From Lobosporangium transversale (taxonomy: Eukaryota; Mortierellomycota; Mortierellomycetes; Mortierellales; Mortierellaceae), in assembly GCF_002105155.1 (NCBI RefSeq), contig NW_019029017.1:1-64000 (forward strand): DNA of 64,000 nt. Reading direction: 5' to 3'. The notes under the pieces were generated by a model. That model was not told the DNA's origin. It did no database searches and saw only the letters and a program-made list of their open reading frames with translations. Both the position numbers and the translations under genes were made by a program. Of this stretch, positions 11,174 to 23,800 are shown in pieces (position 1 is the first letter of the stretch; every line of letters starts with the position of its first letter).

Positions 11174-12668
11174 GAAAAGTTATTACTGAACTAATTCACT
11201 TCCCCAAGTTGATTGTTGCTGCCATCCAAGGTATGTAAAAAGCAGAAAGCGGCAAGTAAAAATGTAAACCGTGGGTTGTTCCTTAAATTTCTGATCAATT
11301 GGGCCGAAAATTTTCTGAGACAAAAGTTAAATGTTGTGTTCGGAAATGGTGGCCAGCCGAGTCAGAGGGTCAAGCTTGTGGCTCTTTTGGCTAGACTCTT
11401 TCAAATATAAATGGTTTACTTAACAAAATCCTTATAATTGAAAAAGGACTAAAAAAGAGCGACAAGCTTGACCCTCTGAGCCGAGTTAAAAACATGGGTT
11501 TTTGTTAAGCGGTTTTTTGTCAAACATGGGTTTTTGTTAAGCGGTTTTTTGTCAAACATGGGTTTTTGTTTAGCGGTTTTTTGTTAAACATGTAACATAC
11601 ACATGCAAACATATTAAGTGGCATATTCAGAACTCGACATTTAGCGTCATCATGACGCAGAGAGTATCCGTGAAAACCATACAGATATTGTAACAACAAA
11701 CTCACAGATGCTTCTGTGCTAACTCTTATGATATATCATCAATTTGTACTAGGTCCCGCCATTGGATTTGCTGTGACATCCGCTGCCCTCTGCGATGTTG
11801 TCTATGCTGTACCGGAGGCTACTTTCAATACGCCTTTTATGCAATTTGGTAAGCAACTCGCTTTCAGCTTTTTCGAAGATAAATCAGAACAAGTAGAGCA
11901 CATATTTGATGCAATTATCGACTTCTCATCCATTCATACAACTCTTTGTCTAATATCTACATTGGGGATTTAGGCTTCTGTGCTGAGGCTTGCTCATCTC
12001 TGATTCTCCCTAGGTAAGACGAATCACATGAGTCACATTAGACTCCAAAACCATGTTTAACTCATGAAGAAAGCTAAGACTTGCCATTTAACAATGTTCT
12101 TTAGGGTTATGGGATATTCTCGTGCCAATGAGATGCTTGTGAGTTTATTGTACCAAGGGATTGCCCAATATTAAGCAGTAATGTTGTGGAAGCTGAATAG
12201 GTTTCAGTATTTGGTCATCAGTATTTATACTCCTATTTATTTTTCGATATAATTAGCTCATGGGTCGCAAATTTACTGCAGAAGAGATGAAGGAAGCCGG
12301 CGTAGTCTCCAGGATCTTTCCTAAGGAGACTTTTATGGAGGAAGTACTCAAGCTTACTACCGCTGCTGCTAAGTTCCCACCACAGGCAATGAAGGATACT
12401 AAGGCTTTGATCCGCGACTGCGATTATAAGAGATTGGACGAACTTAGTGCCCGTGAGATGACTCTTCTTGGGGTCAGGATGTCATCTGAAGAATCTGCTC
12501 AGGCTATCATGGAGTTTATGAGTGAGTTGTTTTCATCTTTTAACCTTTATGAGTTATAGGATCAATGTACGGGCAACTAATGTCTTTTTTTTTTTTTTTT
12601 TTTTTTTTCTCTTCTGAACCCAATTGTTCTTAGTGGCCAAGCACCAACGCAAGCAGAGCAAGTTGTAG
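10777..12668 (+). CDS. Peroxisomal enoyl-CoA hydratase/isomerase family protein
   Basis: Seven exons join in phase: 10777-11069, 11175-11230, 11753-11848, 11974-12013, 12105-12138, 12257-12521 and 12634-12668, giving 272 residues. The crotonase fold is evident: FNRPKRYNAL near the N-terminus, the oxyanion-hole strand YYSSGQELG, GPAIGFAVTSAALCDVVYA (second oxyanion-hole helix), and a C-terminal helical part. The last exon ends in SKL, a peroxisomal targeting signal type 1. Length, sequence style and PTS1 fit a delta3-delta2-enoyl-CoA isomerase of peroxisomal beta-oxidation of unsaturated fatty acids; a hydratase of the same fold is the alternative. Intron 2, at 522 bp, is far longer than its neighbours and carries repeats described separately. 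Confidence 0.93.
11362..11479. repeat. Imperfect inverted repeat inside intron 2 of the isomerase gene
   Basis: The left arm 11362-11388 and right arm 11453-11479 are reverse complements over 27 bp with one mismatch (18 identical, one different, 8 identical), separated by 64 bp. The arms contain GGTCAAGCTTGT. As RNA this would form a long stem. It could be the terminal part of a small non-autonomous element or a simple palindromic insertion. Confidence 0.85.
11490..11592. repeat. 32-bp tandem repeat, 3.2 copies, in intron 2
   Basis: Three consecutive 32-bp units start at 11490, 11522 and 11554, each beginning AAACATGGG and containing GCGGTTTTTTG, followed by a partial AAACATG. Units 1 and 2 are identical; unit 3 differs at two places (TTTAGC for TTAAGC, and the last base). 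The array begins just beyond the right arm of the inverted repeat. Confidence 0.9.
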
Positions 12669-12821
12669 ATGTCATCAATAAAGTGTATTGACTATTGATC
12701 TTTTTCTGTCATGAGATGTATCCAACCATGAACGCGTCACACGCGCTTTTCCAAAATGCAGTCCGAGATTGTTTTTCAAAATGCTTTGTGTTGATCTGCT
12801 GTTTTTCCTTTTTTTCTTTTT

Positions 12822-12857
<36 letters not shown>

Positions 12858-13916
12858 CCTTCCCTAAGTAAGTATCCATACCTATTATCTTATATTAGTC
12901 TACCTGTCCATCCCTCCTTTCATCCATCCATCCATCCATTCATTATTATGGCTTGACAACTGCTTATTTATTATTAACCTCTCCACGCACACACACACAC
13001 ATACATGACCCTTCAGTCAAGTTGGCATGTAACCTGATTCTATCGTGACCGGATCTATTTTTTTTACGAACCTATCAATCTGTTCATATCCAAGAGTTAG
13101 TCCCAGAGGACTTTTGCAGTTTATGTTGTGATGATAACTTCATGCTATTAACCCAGCTCGTCTAAGGACAATAAATACTTTTGTTCCTCATGAGATCACT
13201 TTATGCTGACACATATCCTCAAACTGTCCTTTTCCTTCTTTGGAAATCGTGATGAGATTTCCACGTTTTTGTCGTATCATAACTAACCTGTCAAATCATT
13301 TTTGTGTTTTTGGTTGTTGGAAGAAGCTAGGCAAATAGGCTACAAAAGACGAACTAGTTCAACACGAAAGTCTTTTTTGGCAGTTGTGACAACTTTTAAG
13401 ATAAACAAAGCAAACATAGCACCGCCTTTTTGTATTAAATGAAGAACGATTCTTTAACGACTTTACAAATCTTGGAAACTTTGGGTTGGACAGATCAATG
13501 TCTGCCGTTCATGTAGTAAATGTTTAAATGCTAAAAAAAAGATAAAATAGCGAACCTTTTGGTTGTTTTGCAATAGTATGAAGGATAAACAGTGTTGCAG
13601 AGTGTTGCACAGAGTATGTCAGCATGTGCCAATTGCTGTGCGTCTCACAGAGGGCAGTCTCGGTATGGATATCATTTATCAGCGGTAAAATGACGTGCAA
13701 AAAAAAAAAAAAAAAAAAAAAACAAACAACTCCCCCCACGGAAAACTTTTTCTTTTTTCCTTTCATTCTAACTCCAGTCTAGTCTAGTCCAGTCCAGTCC
13801 AGTCCAGTCCATTTTCTCCACTCACTCTCTTTCCATTCTTTCCACTCATTACTCTCCTCTTCATCCATCCTTTTTTTCACACTTCACATTCCACCCTTTT
13901 ACCTGTCAACATCCGG
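12669..13916. other. Intergenic region with microsatellites
   Basis: No gene seen. The isomerase 3' end has AATAAA at 12677-12682, only 9 bp after the stop. The region also holds a T run near 12826-12854, (TCCA)n near 12923, (AC)n near 12990, an A run near 13699, and seven copies of AGTCY (13776-13810). A pyrimidine-rich leader then runs up to the phosphatase ATG. Confidence 0.6.
13776..13810. repeat. Pentanucleotide AGTCT/AGTCC repeat, seven copies
   Basis: Two AGTCT units are followed by five AGTCC units, in the promoter about 100 bp upstream of the PP2C start codon. Confidence 0.9.
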
Positions 13917-15223
13917 ATGCTTGGAAGAAATGCCACTCGTCCCCTTGGCATGGCCCCGCGCCTTGCTGCTCTCTACAACACTGCAGCATCTAACCGGATA
14001 GCCCATTGGATCTCAAAGCCGTTTACTATGGCTCATATGCAACGTTATCTTTCTGTTGCACCCCAACTTCTACTTACTCACCCTCAACAACCACAGCCTT
14101 TTTGTAATAATACTTCAATCATTAGCCCTACTGGATCACTTGAGGTTACTTCTGCAGTTTGTCAAGTACATACCTCCGCTACTTCATTACAACAACAACA
14201 CCAACATCATCAACGACAACACCAATTCGATCCCTTATCGTCAGAAAAGACGCAGGCCTCATCCCCTTCTGCTTCTGATTCTGCTCCTGCTTCTGCTCCT
14301 GCTTCTGTTCCTGCTTCTGCTTTTGTTTCAACTTCTACCAGCACTACAGATCCCAGTGCTGCAACTACCAGTGGCCCTACTTCTGTGACTAGCAACGGTA
14401 CCGCCGCCAACCCAGCTTCGTCCGTTCCAGCATCAGGAACTGCAGTAGCCTTCAATTATCTCTTGGCTGCATCTTGGCATCCTAAATCTCGCAACCTGAG
14501 ACGGACATCCGCTTCATTATCTGCAGCGTCTTCTTCCACCTCTGGATCAGATGACGACGAAGATGAGAACAAAGTAAAGTGGTGGAAACAAAAACTGAGA
14601 GTTGGAAAAGTTGATGCAGGAGAGGATGCATTCTTCCATGTATCAACGCCGAGCAGAGTTGCACTAGGAGTCGCTGATGGTGTTGGAGGCTGGTCTGAGG
14701 TAAAGATTTTTTTCTAGAGATGAGATGATATCTTAATGGATCAAAGAAAGGGAGGACATGCATAATCAAAGTGGCGATTGGACAGCAGATGATCCCACGG
14801 CTACTTTTTTTTTTTTTTTTTTTTCCTCTTCTCTTTCTCCTTTTGTCTTGTGTTAATTACAACTTATTTATGCACACCATTTTTCTGAATAGGTTGGTGT
14901 TGACCCAGCCTTGTTCTCATGGGCTTTAATGGACAATGCAGAAACAATGGCTCGCCTGACAGATAACGATCATTCCGATTCTAAAGGAGGTAGTAACGGA
15001 AATAATGGTCAAAAGTCTAACAGAATTCCTCTGGATGCTCAATCGATCCTAGATGGGGCTTATAAAGAATTGGTCCAGAGCGGCAAAGTTCAAGCAGGTA
15101 ACAGAGACAGTCTAGTCGAATTAAATGTGTTGGACAAAAATAACTTGGCTTTGTTTACAATTGCTTTTGTGCAAAACTGTGAGCAAATAGACCCAACAAT
15201 GTGGAAGTTGAGCCTCAATTGAA

Positions 15224-15259
<36 letters not shown>

Positions 15260-15895
15260 CACATATTGTTGTTGGGTCTTTTTAAATACCTTCTTCAAAT
15301 AATAGGATCAAGCACGGCGTGTATCCTCTCGTTGTGCAAGATGACAGGTACATTGCGCGCTTCCAACCTAGGTGACAGCGCCTACCTGTTGATTCGCGAT
15401 AATAAATGTATTTATGAGTCTCCTTCGCAACAACATTTTTGGAATTGTCCCTATCAGCTCACTATTCTCCCGCCAGGATACCCTGGTGCTAATCATCATG
15501 TGATGGATACTCCAAAGGATGCAGCCCAGTCAACTCATCAATTGCAGGACGGAGACGTGATTGTGCTGGCCACGGATGGATTCTGGGATAATGTCTTTAC
15601 GAAAGAGGCTATCGAGCTGGTCGAACGAGAGTTGGGCGATATCATTGAACAATCTAGACTTCGTCGTCTGGGTCAGACGATAACACCTTATCAAGGATCT
15701 GATAGTGATATTGTGGGCCGAGTGCGAGCACTCTCCCAGCGTCTGACTAACACTGCAAGGCGGTTCTCATTGGATCAAAAGAGGAGGACACCATTTAGCC
15801 AGAGTGCTCGCCATATCAGGACAGGAGGCAAAATAGACGATATCACTGTCATTGTAACTCTTGTAAGAGCACGCAGCAATCTTGAGAACGCCTAG
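13917..15895 (+). CDS. PTC7: PP2C-family protein phosphatase, Ptc7 type, probably mitochondrial
   Basis: Three exons (13917-14699, 14893-15097, 15306-15895) give 525 residues. The N-terminus is basic, Ser/Ala-rich and free of acidic residues (MLGRNATRPLGMAPRLAAL), as in a mitochondrial presequence. A Ser/Ala/Thr/Pro-rich linker follows. The catalytic part has GEDAFF, the Ptc7 hallmark VADGVGGW (metal-binding Asp), NLGDSAYLLIRD, LATDGFWDNV (second metal Asp) and KIDDITVIV (third). Ptc7 dephosphorylates mitochondrial proteins, including the coenzyme Q synthesis factor Coq7 in yeast. An insert of about 45 residues lies before the last motif. Introns 1 and 2 both contain in-frame stops if retained. 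Confidence 0.93.
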
Positions 15896-15927
15896 TGTCT
15901 ATAGCATCCTACATTCGAGGCCGCTTC

Positions 15928-15961
<34 letters not shown>

Positions 15962-16279
15962 TTGTTTGGCTTCCTTACTATTATGATAATTGTTATTATT
16001 GTTATTATTACTTTTTTTTTTTTTTTTTTTTTTTACAAAATTTGTAGCATTACTTTTTTTTTTCTTCCTCTGCTTTTAGACTATATGCCCATGTAAAATA
16101 TAACGCTTCTATTTCATTTTAAACTCATGTACACAAACACCTGTTCCATATTAAACAAGACAATATTCATATCGATACTTTTATATGGAGAGCAAGAGAA
16201 TCAATCTTGCTCAAATTTGTCTGGGGCGTCATTGGGATGGGATTCGATTTATTTTCGCTTTATATCATGGGTCTTGGTT
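15896..16279. other. Convergent 3' region between PTC7 and APC4
   Basis: Contains two long T runs (about 15931-15959 and 16012-16035) and TA-rich sequence suited to 3'-end formation on both strands. No gene seen. Confidence 0.6.
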
Positions 16280-19200
16280 TCACAACTCAAAGATCGAAAT
16301 TTTCCCCGCACCTTGCAATATGGTTGCATCTTTGTCGGAAGGTCCAAAGATGCCAATCACCGTCTCGCTGTCACGCTCATTAATGGCAATTCGACAGGGT
16401 CCAGTCAAAAATGGATCATCTTCTTGTACGCATAATTCTGTTGGTTGATGACCATCCGATACCATTGTTGTTGCTGCCGTTAATGCTGTTGGCGCTACAA
16501 TAGGTGCGTCGTCCTTTTCGCCTGTTGTGACTTTGTTAGCACCAGATTCTACGCGCGACATGATTGTTGGGTCAGTTGCTGGAGCGACAGCTCGTGACTT
16601 ATTGATTGGGAGTGTGTACATGGTCAGTGACGATGAAGGATCTAATATAAGTGGAAGCACCTGATCGAGTAAGCAGGTGGAACCTAAATCGGATGAAATG
16701 AGATGCGATATTGACTGGAAAGGTCGCCCAGAACTTTGCAATGGTATAGAGACTAAAAACTGCTCGTGTAGTTGTTGCTGCTGCTGTATATTTGTAGCGA
16801 GCACAACAGTAGTTACTCTATGCACCGGAGGGTTGGATGAGTTGAGTAGTACACCGAGGGTGTTGTCATCAATGAAGCATATGTCTCGGACATCATACGT
16901 GGGCTTTCCCCCTCTATCCTCCTGCTTTCGTCCGGAGACAACCGAGATTTCCGACTCTGGCCTTTCTTCATTTGGCCACCCATGCTCCTGGAGGGAAAAA
17001 AAGGCGACCTCAATAGTTGGGACTACTTTGTTCCATTTAATACTAACTTCCTCCTCTTCATCTTCTGACCCCCCTTCAAAGGCAGACACTGGTGTGCTGT
17101 TCCCAGTACGGCTAGTGAGATCTGGAGTAGGTGAATGCATAGCAAGTGCGTCAAATGTCGAAGATGTCGTTGGCAATGGCGATCCAGGCGTTGCAGATCG
17201 TGAAGAGGATTTCGTCCGCGCTCTAGAGGACGCTGATGCAATAATGCTTTCGCCTGTTAAAGAAGCTTTCCGTTTTTGACCGGATCGTGTCATGACCCCT
17301 GATGAAAAAGGTTGTAAAAAGAGTAATTGATGCTGATGCGTGGAAGATTGAGGTCTGTTATCTGAGAGAGGAAGGCATATGGCACTGCTTTGTTGCGTGT
17401 CTTCACGGTGTTGTTTATTCTTATCCTTATTAAACCCTTTGTCGAGGCTGTCGTAAGATGGCCGACTTTTAGATTTTTTCCGTGTGCGGAGGATGCATAC
17501 TAATTAACAAATGTTTTTAAGCCAGTTACTTAAAAAAGGACTTCATGGTTTAAGAGTATATCGAAGCTTAAGCTTAGGCTTACGAGAGGGCTCAGGGAAC
17601 AAGGTCGACGGCGCAAGATAAAGAGCCAAGGTATACCAAGGGTCTGGTTCCTGTTGGTAGAGACCGTGTGCGAAAGATTTGAAAAATAATTTTAACATTC
17701 AGCTAAGAAAATAGTGATAATTAATAAAGGTAATCACATGAGGGTGTTCCTTACATAGTAGCAATAACGTGTGGCCAGACGCAAGCGCCTACAGCTTTGC
17801 TTTGCAGGGGCAAGCAGCTCCAGTGTATGTGCAACTTTCATGCTTTTAGAAATAGCTTCTGCAGGGCCCTCAAATATCACGAGGCAGCAACGCGTCATCA
17901 AACTGAGGTGCCTATCCAATGGTAATGACAGTGACGACTTTTTCTTGGCTGTCGAGCCTGACGATTGCGGTAGTTTGGAGTGCATGTTTTCGATAACATG
18001 GTTAGTAGGTAATGATGCTGCTTCTTTAGAACTACCCTCATTTCCATCTCGGAAAAAGGCATTGAGACCAACATTTGAAAGGCTCGATTGGAGATATTCT
18101 GATACAGCCTGGTAGTCGACCGGTGGAAATACCCTTGGCCCATCATCTATATGATCGCCAGTCCGTACGGTCGGCTCTATAGCTTCTAGTACTGATTAAG
18201 TCGACATAAGATATACATTTCAAAGGTTAAATATATTACACGTCCTTTTTATATTGTACTTTCTGATCTTTGCCCTCGTTCAATAAATGAATGCGTGACA
18301 AATCCTTACCTCGTTCAAGCCAGTTTTCGAATTCAGAAAAGCGTTTAATCTCAACCTTCAATACCAGGAAAAGATGTTCGATCAAGCCTACGAAATCACC
18401 AACAGCCTTGATGCTGTCGCGAACCGCTGCTTCTTCCAAACGTAATGGCCTATAGCGCTCGCCCCTAGACGACAGGTTATATGAGAGCCAAAAACAATGG
18501 CTAGAATCAGCTGATAGCCCGAGATTTTAACCAATAAAGAGCTGTCACACATCACAGGACCTTACCATCGACTGCAACCAAGAATATCGGAGAGATGGAT
18601 AAGTAGCCGTTCACAGGCAGGAATCATACATTCAAAGGCCACTCGATGAATATTTGTGTGTGCCGCCCTCACTGATTCGTTCCATCGCTTGAGGCCATCA
18701 CGTCGAAGTTCTTGCTGTAAATAATAATCCATGCTTGGGCTAGGAAGCCCTGTCACAAGCAGTTGAAGAAACTCGTATGTTGGAGTTGTCGCCTCTATAG
18801 CATTACATTTCAAGTTAATACTGATAGACCTAGAATTTATATTTCGTATCTACTAAGGCCTATAGGACCTACCTCCATTGTTCGTCAAAGCCCGTTGTAG
18901 GCTGTCGGTACAATCCTCGTTTAACTGACTAATCCTTTTAAACTCGGCTTCCAGGACGCGGAGACTGTCTGAAATATATTTTAGAAGATTAATGATGGGT
19001 CGTCTCTTGAGCCCCAAAACTCGGATCTCTCGCGATTGTCTGTGAAGTAGGTCTGAAGTAACAGTAATTTGAACGAGGCGTTTGCCTCCAACCTCGTCAC
19101 TCTCTGTGGACAAGTGCTGATACGACACCAGTGCATCAAATGTGAGCTCTGAAAGATCGAGCGAAATATCCATTTGCAGTATATCGACTGCCTAATCATG

Positions 19201-20480
19201 TATCGTGTATTGCTTTGCATTTTAGCTGCGTGACATAGGCGCATATGAACATAAAATAAAATATTAGAGAATCGTTGAGACGAGCTCTTACTGCGATATA
19301 TCCGAGTCCATATGCCTTGAGCAATGCTGTCAAAGAGACGGGATATGTCTCGAACCCTGCGAAGAGTCTCAGCTTAAAGCACCCATGACTGTCTCCTGCA
19401 ATAAGTACATTCATAACATCGCCACTCTCTTCATCCGGTTCGTCGGTGGCTCCCGCTAATGCTAAAATATCTTTCTTGGCATCCCCTGGGAGCCCTGTTG
19501 TATTGCTCCCTCCAATAATGGAAGGCCTGAGCAACATCCTTGCAGCCATTTTCTGCTGTACACTTGACTGTGGAACTGGTGAAAGGAATGGCATGGATTC
19601 CAAAATTGACATCGGATATTGCTACACGGAATGGGTGTCAATGCAGATAAAACAGTATGTCAAAGAAAGGATACAAATGGCAAATCCCATGTAAAGTATG
19701 CATGCGTGGACATAAAGTAAAAGACTCTTGAAATCATGAACATTTACATGCGCATTAAAGATCGAAGGCTGTGTGTAGTCTTCGATATGGATGTCGGTCC
19801 ATTTGAGGTATTGTATGCTATCCATAGCTATAAGCGAGATCCCAGGCAGCACTGTTTGAGTGTTGTAAGAAGGCTCCATTTTGTACGCCAACGACCCATC
19901 TCGATAATCATAGACATTAATTTGTCCGTTGCTCAAGCCCACTGCAATCATTTGACCTAAAAAATATGGTTGACGGAGCTTAATACCCTTGATCCTTGTC
20001 TACCTTTCTTTTCTAAAGTTATTGAACAGAATTGACATGAAAGTTACCATCTGGTTGCCATGCCAGAGATACAGCATTTACATTCGAAGGCTCCTTGGCC
20101 TGATTAACATCATTATCTATCGCTGCTGTCCCGAAGCGCAATGAATGTAGATAAGGATTTCTCGTAGCATATCCTATACCACTATTTTGACTGAGGCTTT
20201 GGTAACCATTAAATCCAGAGATAGCATCTGTTCGGACCCGAACAGTCCAATGTCTTTCCCATGATAATCTGTAGAGGTCAAGATTATTTTGGTGATCAAC
20301 CAGAGCAAGCAGATCTGCTGTTGGACAAAACGCTTCCAATCGGTGACCTGCCGGGAATTGCTTTTCTGAATTGAATTGGAATGTAGAGGGGTTTAATGAG
20401 ACTGAAGACATGGTTTTGAGATCTCTAATGGTAGCTTTAGTTAGTCTAACCAACAAAGGTCCTTGAGTTGAGTCATTCAT
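16280..20480 (-). CDS. APC4: Anaphase-promoting complex subunit 4
   Basis: Nine exons join in phase: 20480-20048, 19956-19748, 19621-19292, 19191-18873, 18794-18566, 18464-18310, 18191-17755, 17650-17584 and 17298-16280, giving 1065 residues. Apc4 is a scaffold subunit of the APC/C ubiquitin ligase. The N-terminal WD40-like part shows the family pattern EKQFP followed by LAWQPDGQMIAVGLSNG. The central helical part (LQQELRRDGLKRWNESV, and AAVRDSIKAVGDFVGLIE) matches the Apc4 long domain. The C-terminal exon has a Ser/Thr/Pro-rich linker, then CFIDDNTLGVLL and a last conserved block with GPCRIAINERDSETVIGIFG. The start at 20480 gives a slightly longer N-terminus than animal Apc4; an internal Met (MSSVS) is the alternative. 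Confidence 0.88.
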
Positions 20481-20871
20481 GAATGTACATCCGCATGTGC
20501 TGGTATTGCCCTGAAAGATCCTCTAAAAAGACTATTACATGCCATTTTTGGTGGCGGTTGCAGGCAAACTCATTATTACGCGCGCTTTTATTTTTTGCCA
20601 CGCGGTTCTTTTTTTCCCTCTCCCGCCCCCATACAGCTCAGCAGCATTTATTTTTATGAAATACGGAAGCTCATTGTCAACACTTCACTGACGTACCACT
20701 GTAAATATTTCTGTCTCGAGTCAATTGAGCTCTTAGGCCTCATTACTTCATTCACTTTGACATTTCAAGTTCTCTCCTTCTCTTCTTTCCGTAACTTGGC
20801 TTCTTGCTTTGCTGATACGTTCCAAGAACGCTTGGTCATCCAGACTCTTGCTCGGACGCATCTCTCGCATC
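20481..20871. promoter_or_regulatory. Shared promoter region, APC4 and DNA polymerase X
   Basis: About 390 bp lie between divergent start codons. The polymerase side has a CT-rich leader (about 20765-20800). The polymerase reading frame stays open without an ATG for at least 63 bp upstream of 20872, so that ATG is the first in-frame one. Confidence 0.5.
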
Positions 20872-23800
20872 ATGAACACAGAGGGGGACCTCACTAACCT
20901 TATCAGCACCGCACAGCAGCCTCAACCACAACAACCACCACAACAACCACAGCAACGACAGCAACAGCAATCCGTGCAGCAAGACGAAACTACTGATTCT
21001 ACTTCAACTGGTTTGCCACCAGAACATATTTCTTCTACGACTGCCCCTCCATCATCGCCCCCCAAGGATGTTACTGCTGTCAGTGCTTCTTGTACTCGAC
21101 AATATGCCATGCTTCGCGCTTCCAAGAAATTTCGTCCTCCTATCTCTATCTTCGACTTGCCATGTCAACCGGCTTCGGCCCCTCCACAAGATACTGAAAG
21201 TTTCTTTGCACATCTTGACACGGTTGAAAAGACATTAGAGGAAGAAGACGCTGGCCAAATCCCTAAAGCACTCGAGACAGGGCCGCAGATTGTGGTCGAG
21301 TCACTCAACAAGAAGCGCAGGCGTGTTCCAACTACATCAGAGCAACCTTTAGAAATATCTACAGAAATCATACCAGAGCCACCGCCTGCAGAAGCATTAG
21401 ATGATAAACTGACTCCACAGGGCTTTCTATCAAATCCTTTGCCGTTTTCGCAATCATCCTCCTCATCAGCATCGATGGGCATTACATCTGAATCGCCTTC
21501 TATTTCATCCAGTTCGTCTGGTTCTCTATCTTTCACCGGCGACACAGCAGCCACGACCACTACAGATGATATGAATGACTCTATGCCAAAGGATAAAAAG
21601 GTTCGATTTTCTCAGGACCCAGCAGAAATCCACCTGATAAAAAACTGGAGGAGACGGGCCAGCAAGCGAAAAGAACGACACTTTATTCGCCATTCAGCCA
21701 TCGTAAAGCACCCTAATGCTTTGCAGGGCATCAGTACCACAGACACATCGGATACAAACACTATGCCACCAAGAGGCAGAATTCTCTCGGCAGACTTGCC
21801 AAGCTATGAGGACCAGCAATTTCATGAATGGCTAGCAGGGACCTCACCACCACCGCCAATGCCGGAGCCTGTGACACAACAAATGTCGGGAATCGTAGCT
21901 GAGAATTCACAAAAGCCATCAACAAAGAAGAAACGATTTAGTGAAAGGCTTCGGGGACCTTTAAAAACACAACAGGAAGAACCTTTGCCTGTGGAAGCCA
22001 AGGGGTCATCATCAATGATTGACGGCCATGAATCAGAACAAATCAGCATGTCAAAGCAGCTTGCTTCTGATCAGGATCAGAGTCAGGACCCCAATGAAGA
22101 TACTGTGGAACTAGAGTTTGTTCCTGAGACACAGGAGGAGGCTTCAATGGATCCCGAGGGAACCAGTAAGGAGATTGCTTCAGAAAAGAATACAAGTACT
22201 AGCATCCCTCAAACAAATACTATCATAACTCGTATCCCAGGTCCATCCATGCCAACCATCTTCAACACAAAGAAACATAACGATATACTAGACAAGGGCG
22301 ATGAAAGCGCATCAGCAACTACACTAAAGCCCAACAATATGACAGTCGATGCTATAGGAGAGCTCATACAGGTCGACTCTGATCTCGAAGAAAAATCGGT
22401 CAATCTGGACGGTATTATTGAAAATACATCGTCTAGTACGAATACTGCGCTTGATTTGCAAGCAATTACAGCGTCTTCTAAGGGGAAGGCTAAGAAGGAT
22501 AAGGAGCCAGTGAAAACAGTTGCAGCAATGATTAGACCAAGACGGAAGCTTGTGGCTCCTTCAAAGTCTTCACATATAGTTGAACCACAATCGGAGAAAC
22601 CTAGTAGCAATATGAGTTCTGATGTTGCGGCAGGAAAAAAACATGCACCTTTAGCCCGTACTATCTCATTGATAAGTATAGAGGATGATGACGACGATAC
22701 TAAGGTCGCAGATATTGATAAAGCGCCAACACCACCAATGCCACAGACGAATATGGCATCTAAACCTGGCAGCACTGCAAGGCAGACACAGGCTTCTGTT
22801 AAAAAAGGCAAAAAACCTGCTACCACCGAGTCGCCAGCGTTGCCATCATCGTCCAAAGCGAAAACCATTGCACTCTCCGAGTTAAGCCTCTATGTCATTC
22901 CAAATAACATGGATACTGCTATATTCAATATTACCCGAAAGCGCGTGATAGAGTTGCATGGGAAATGGCTTGGCCCCGCGTTTAAGGTACTCTCTACAGA
23001 CCCTCGCGCCAAAGCTGAAATCCCACCGTTAGATCAGGAGAATACTACCCACATTGTCACAGCCTTTACGAGTGTTGAAGAAGTGAAACGTTTTTTCAAT
23101 GTAACTACAATCAATGTAAGTACGTAAACAGGGTCAAAAATGTTAGGCAAAAAAGAGAGTATACTAGCGCCTAGATGATGTTCTAAAATTGGTCCTTGCT
23201 CATCCTATGGTAGCCTAAAATCGCGATTGTAAACAGAGATTGGTTATCGGATTCAATTATGTTTAAACGGCCGATGGAGGCACAGGGTTATGCCCTTCGG
23301 AAAACATACGCGCTGCCCTCAGGCTCAAAAATACCTTCACAAGACGAAACTCCACCACATACACAGCACTGGGAGGAGAGAATTGAGGGCTCATCAACCA
23401 AAAATGATAATAAGCGGCTCGGCGAATTTGAAAGCACAGAGAATAGTCACGACAATGTCTTTAAGGAGATCATGCAAGGGATTCAAGAAGGATCTTTAGA
23501 TGTAAGTTACTGCTCCTACCTTCAGATTGTAAGGTTTTTATGATGTGTTTGTTGATAAGTATCAATCTGTATCTTTTAGGATGCTGAGCTTTCTGATGGT
23601 CAAGATAATAACGGGGATGCCACAGAAAGAAATGATGTAGCGCAAGAGGCAATTCCAGAGTTAACAAAACCCAAAAGCAAAGTATCCGAAGAGAAGCTTC
23701 CGTATGGGCTTACTCCAGAAGTGACCCAGCAACTGACAAAAGAGAACAGATGTTTCAATTGTAAGGAAGTTGGACATAGTGTGGATCGCTGTCCTCATCG

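Noticed and set aside
12669-13916. tRNA or other RNA genes in the larger intergenic gaps
   Set aside because: I looked for box B-like GGTTCGA and cloverleaf pairing in the gaps and saw none. A covariance-model scan would be decisive.
16677-17279. 200-codon open frame on the plus strand
   Set aside because: Antisense to the last exon of APC4, which has clear family matches and splice support on the minus strand.
20922-21125. Cys-rich minus-strand frame
   Set aside because: Reverse reading of CAA/CAG Gln codons in the polymerase X N-terminus.
22209-22868. 219-codon open frame on the minus strand
   Set aside because: It lies opposite the disordered N-terminus of the polymerase X gene. Its sequence is the antisense shadow of a Ser/Thr/Asp-rich coding region.
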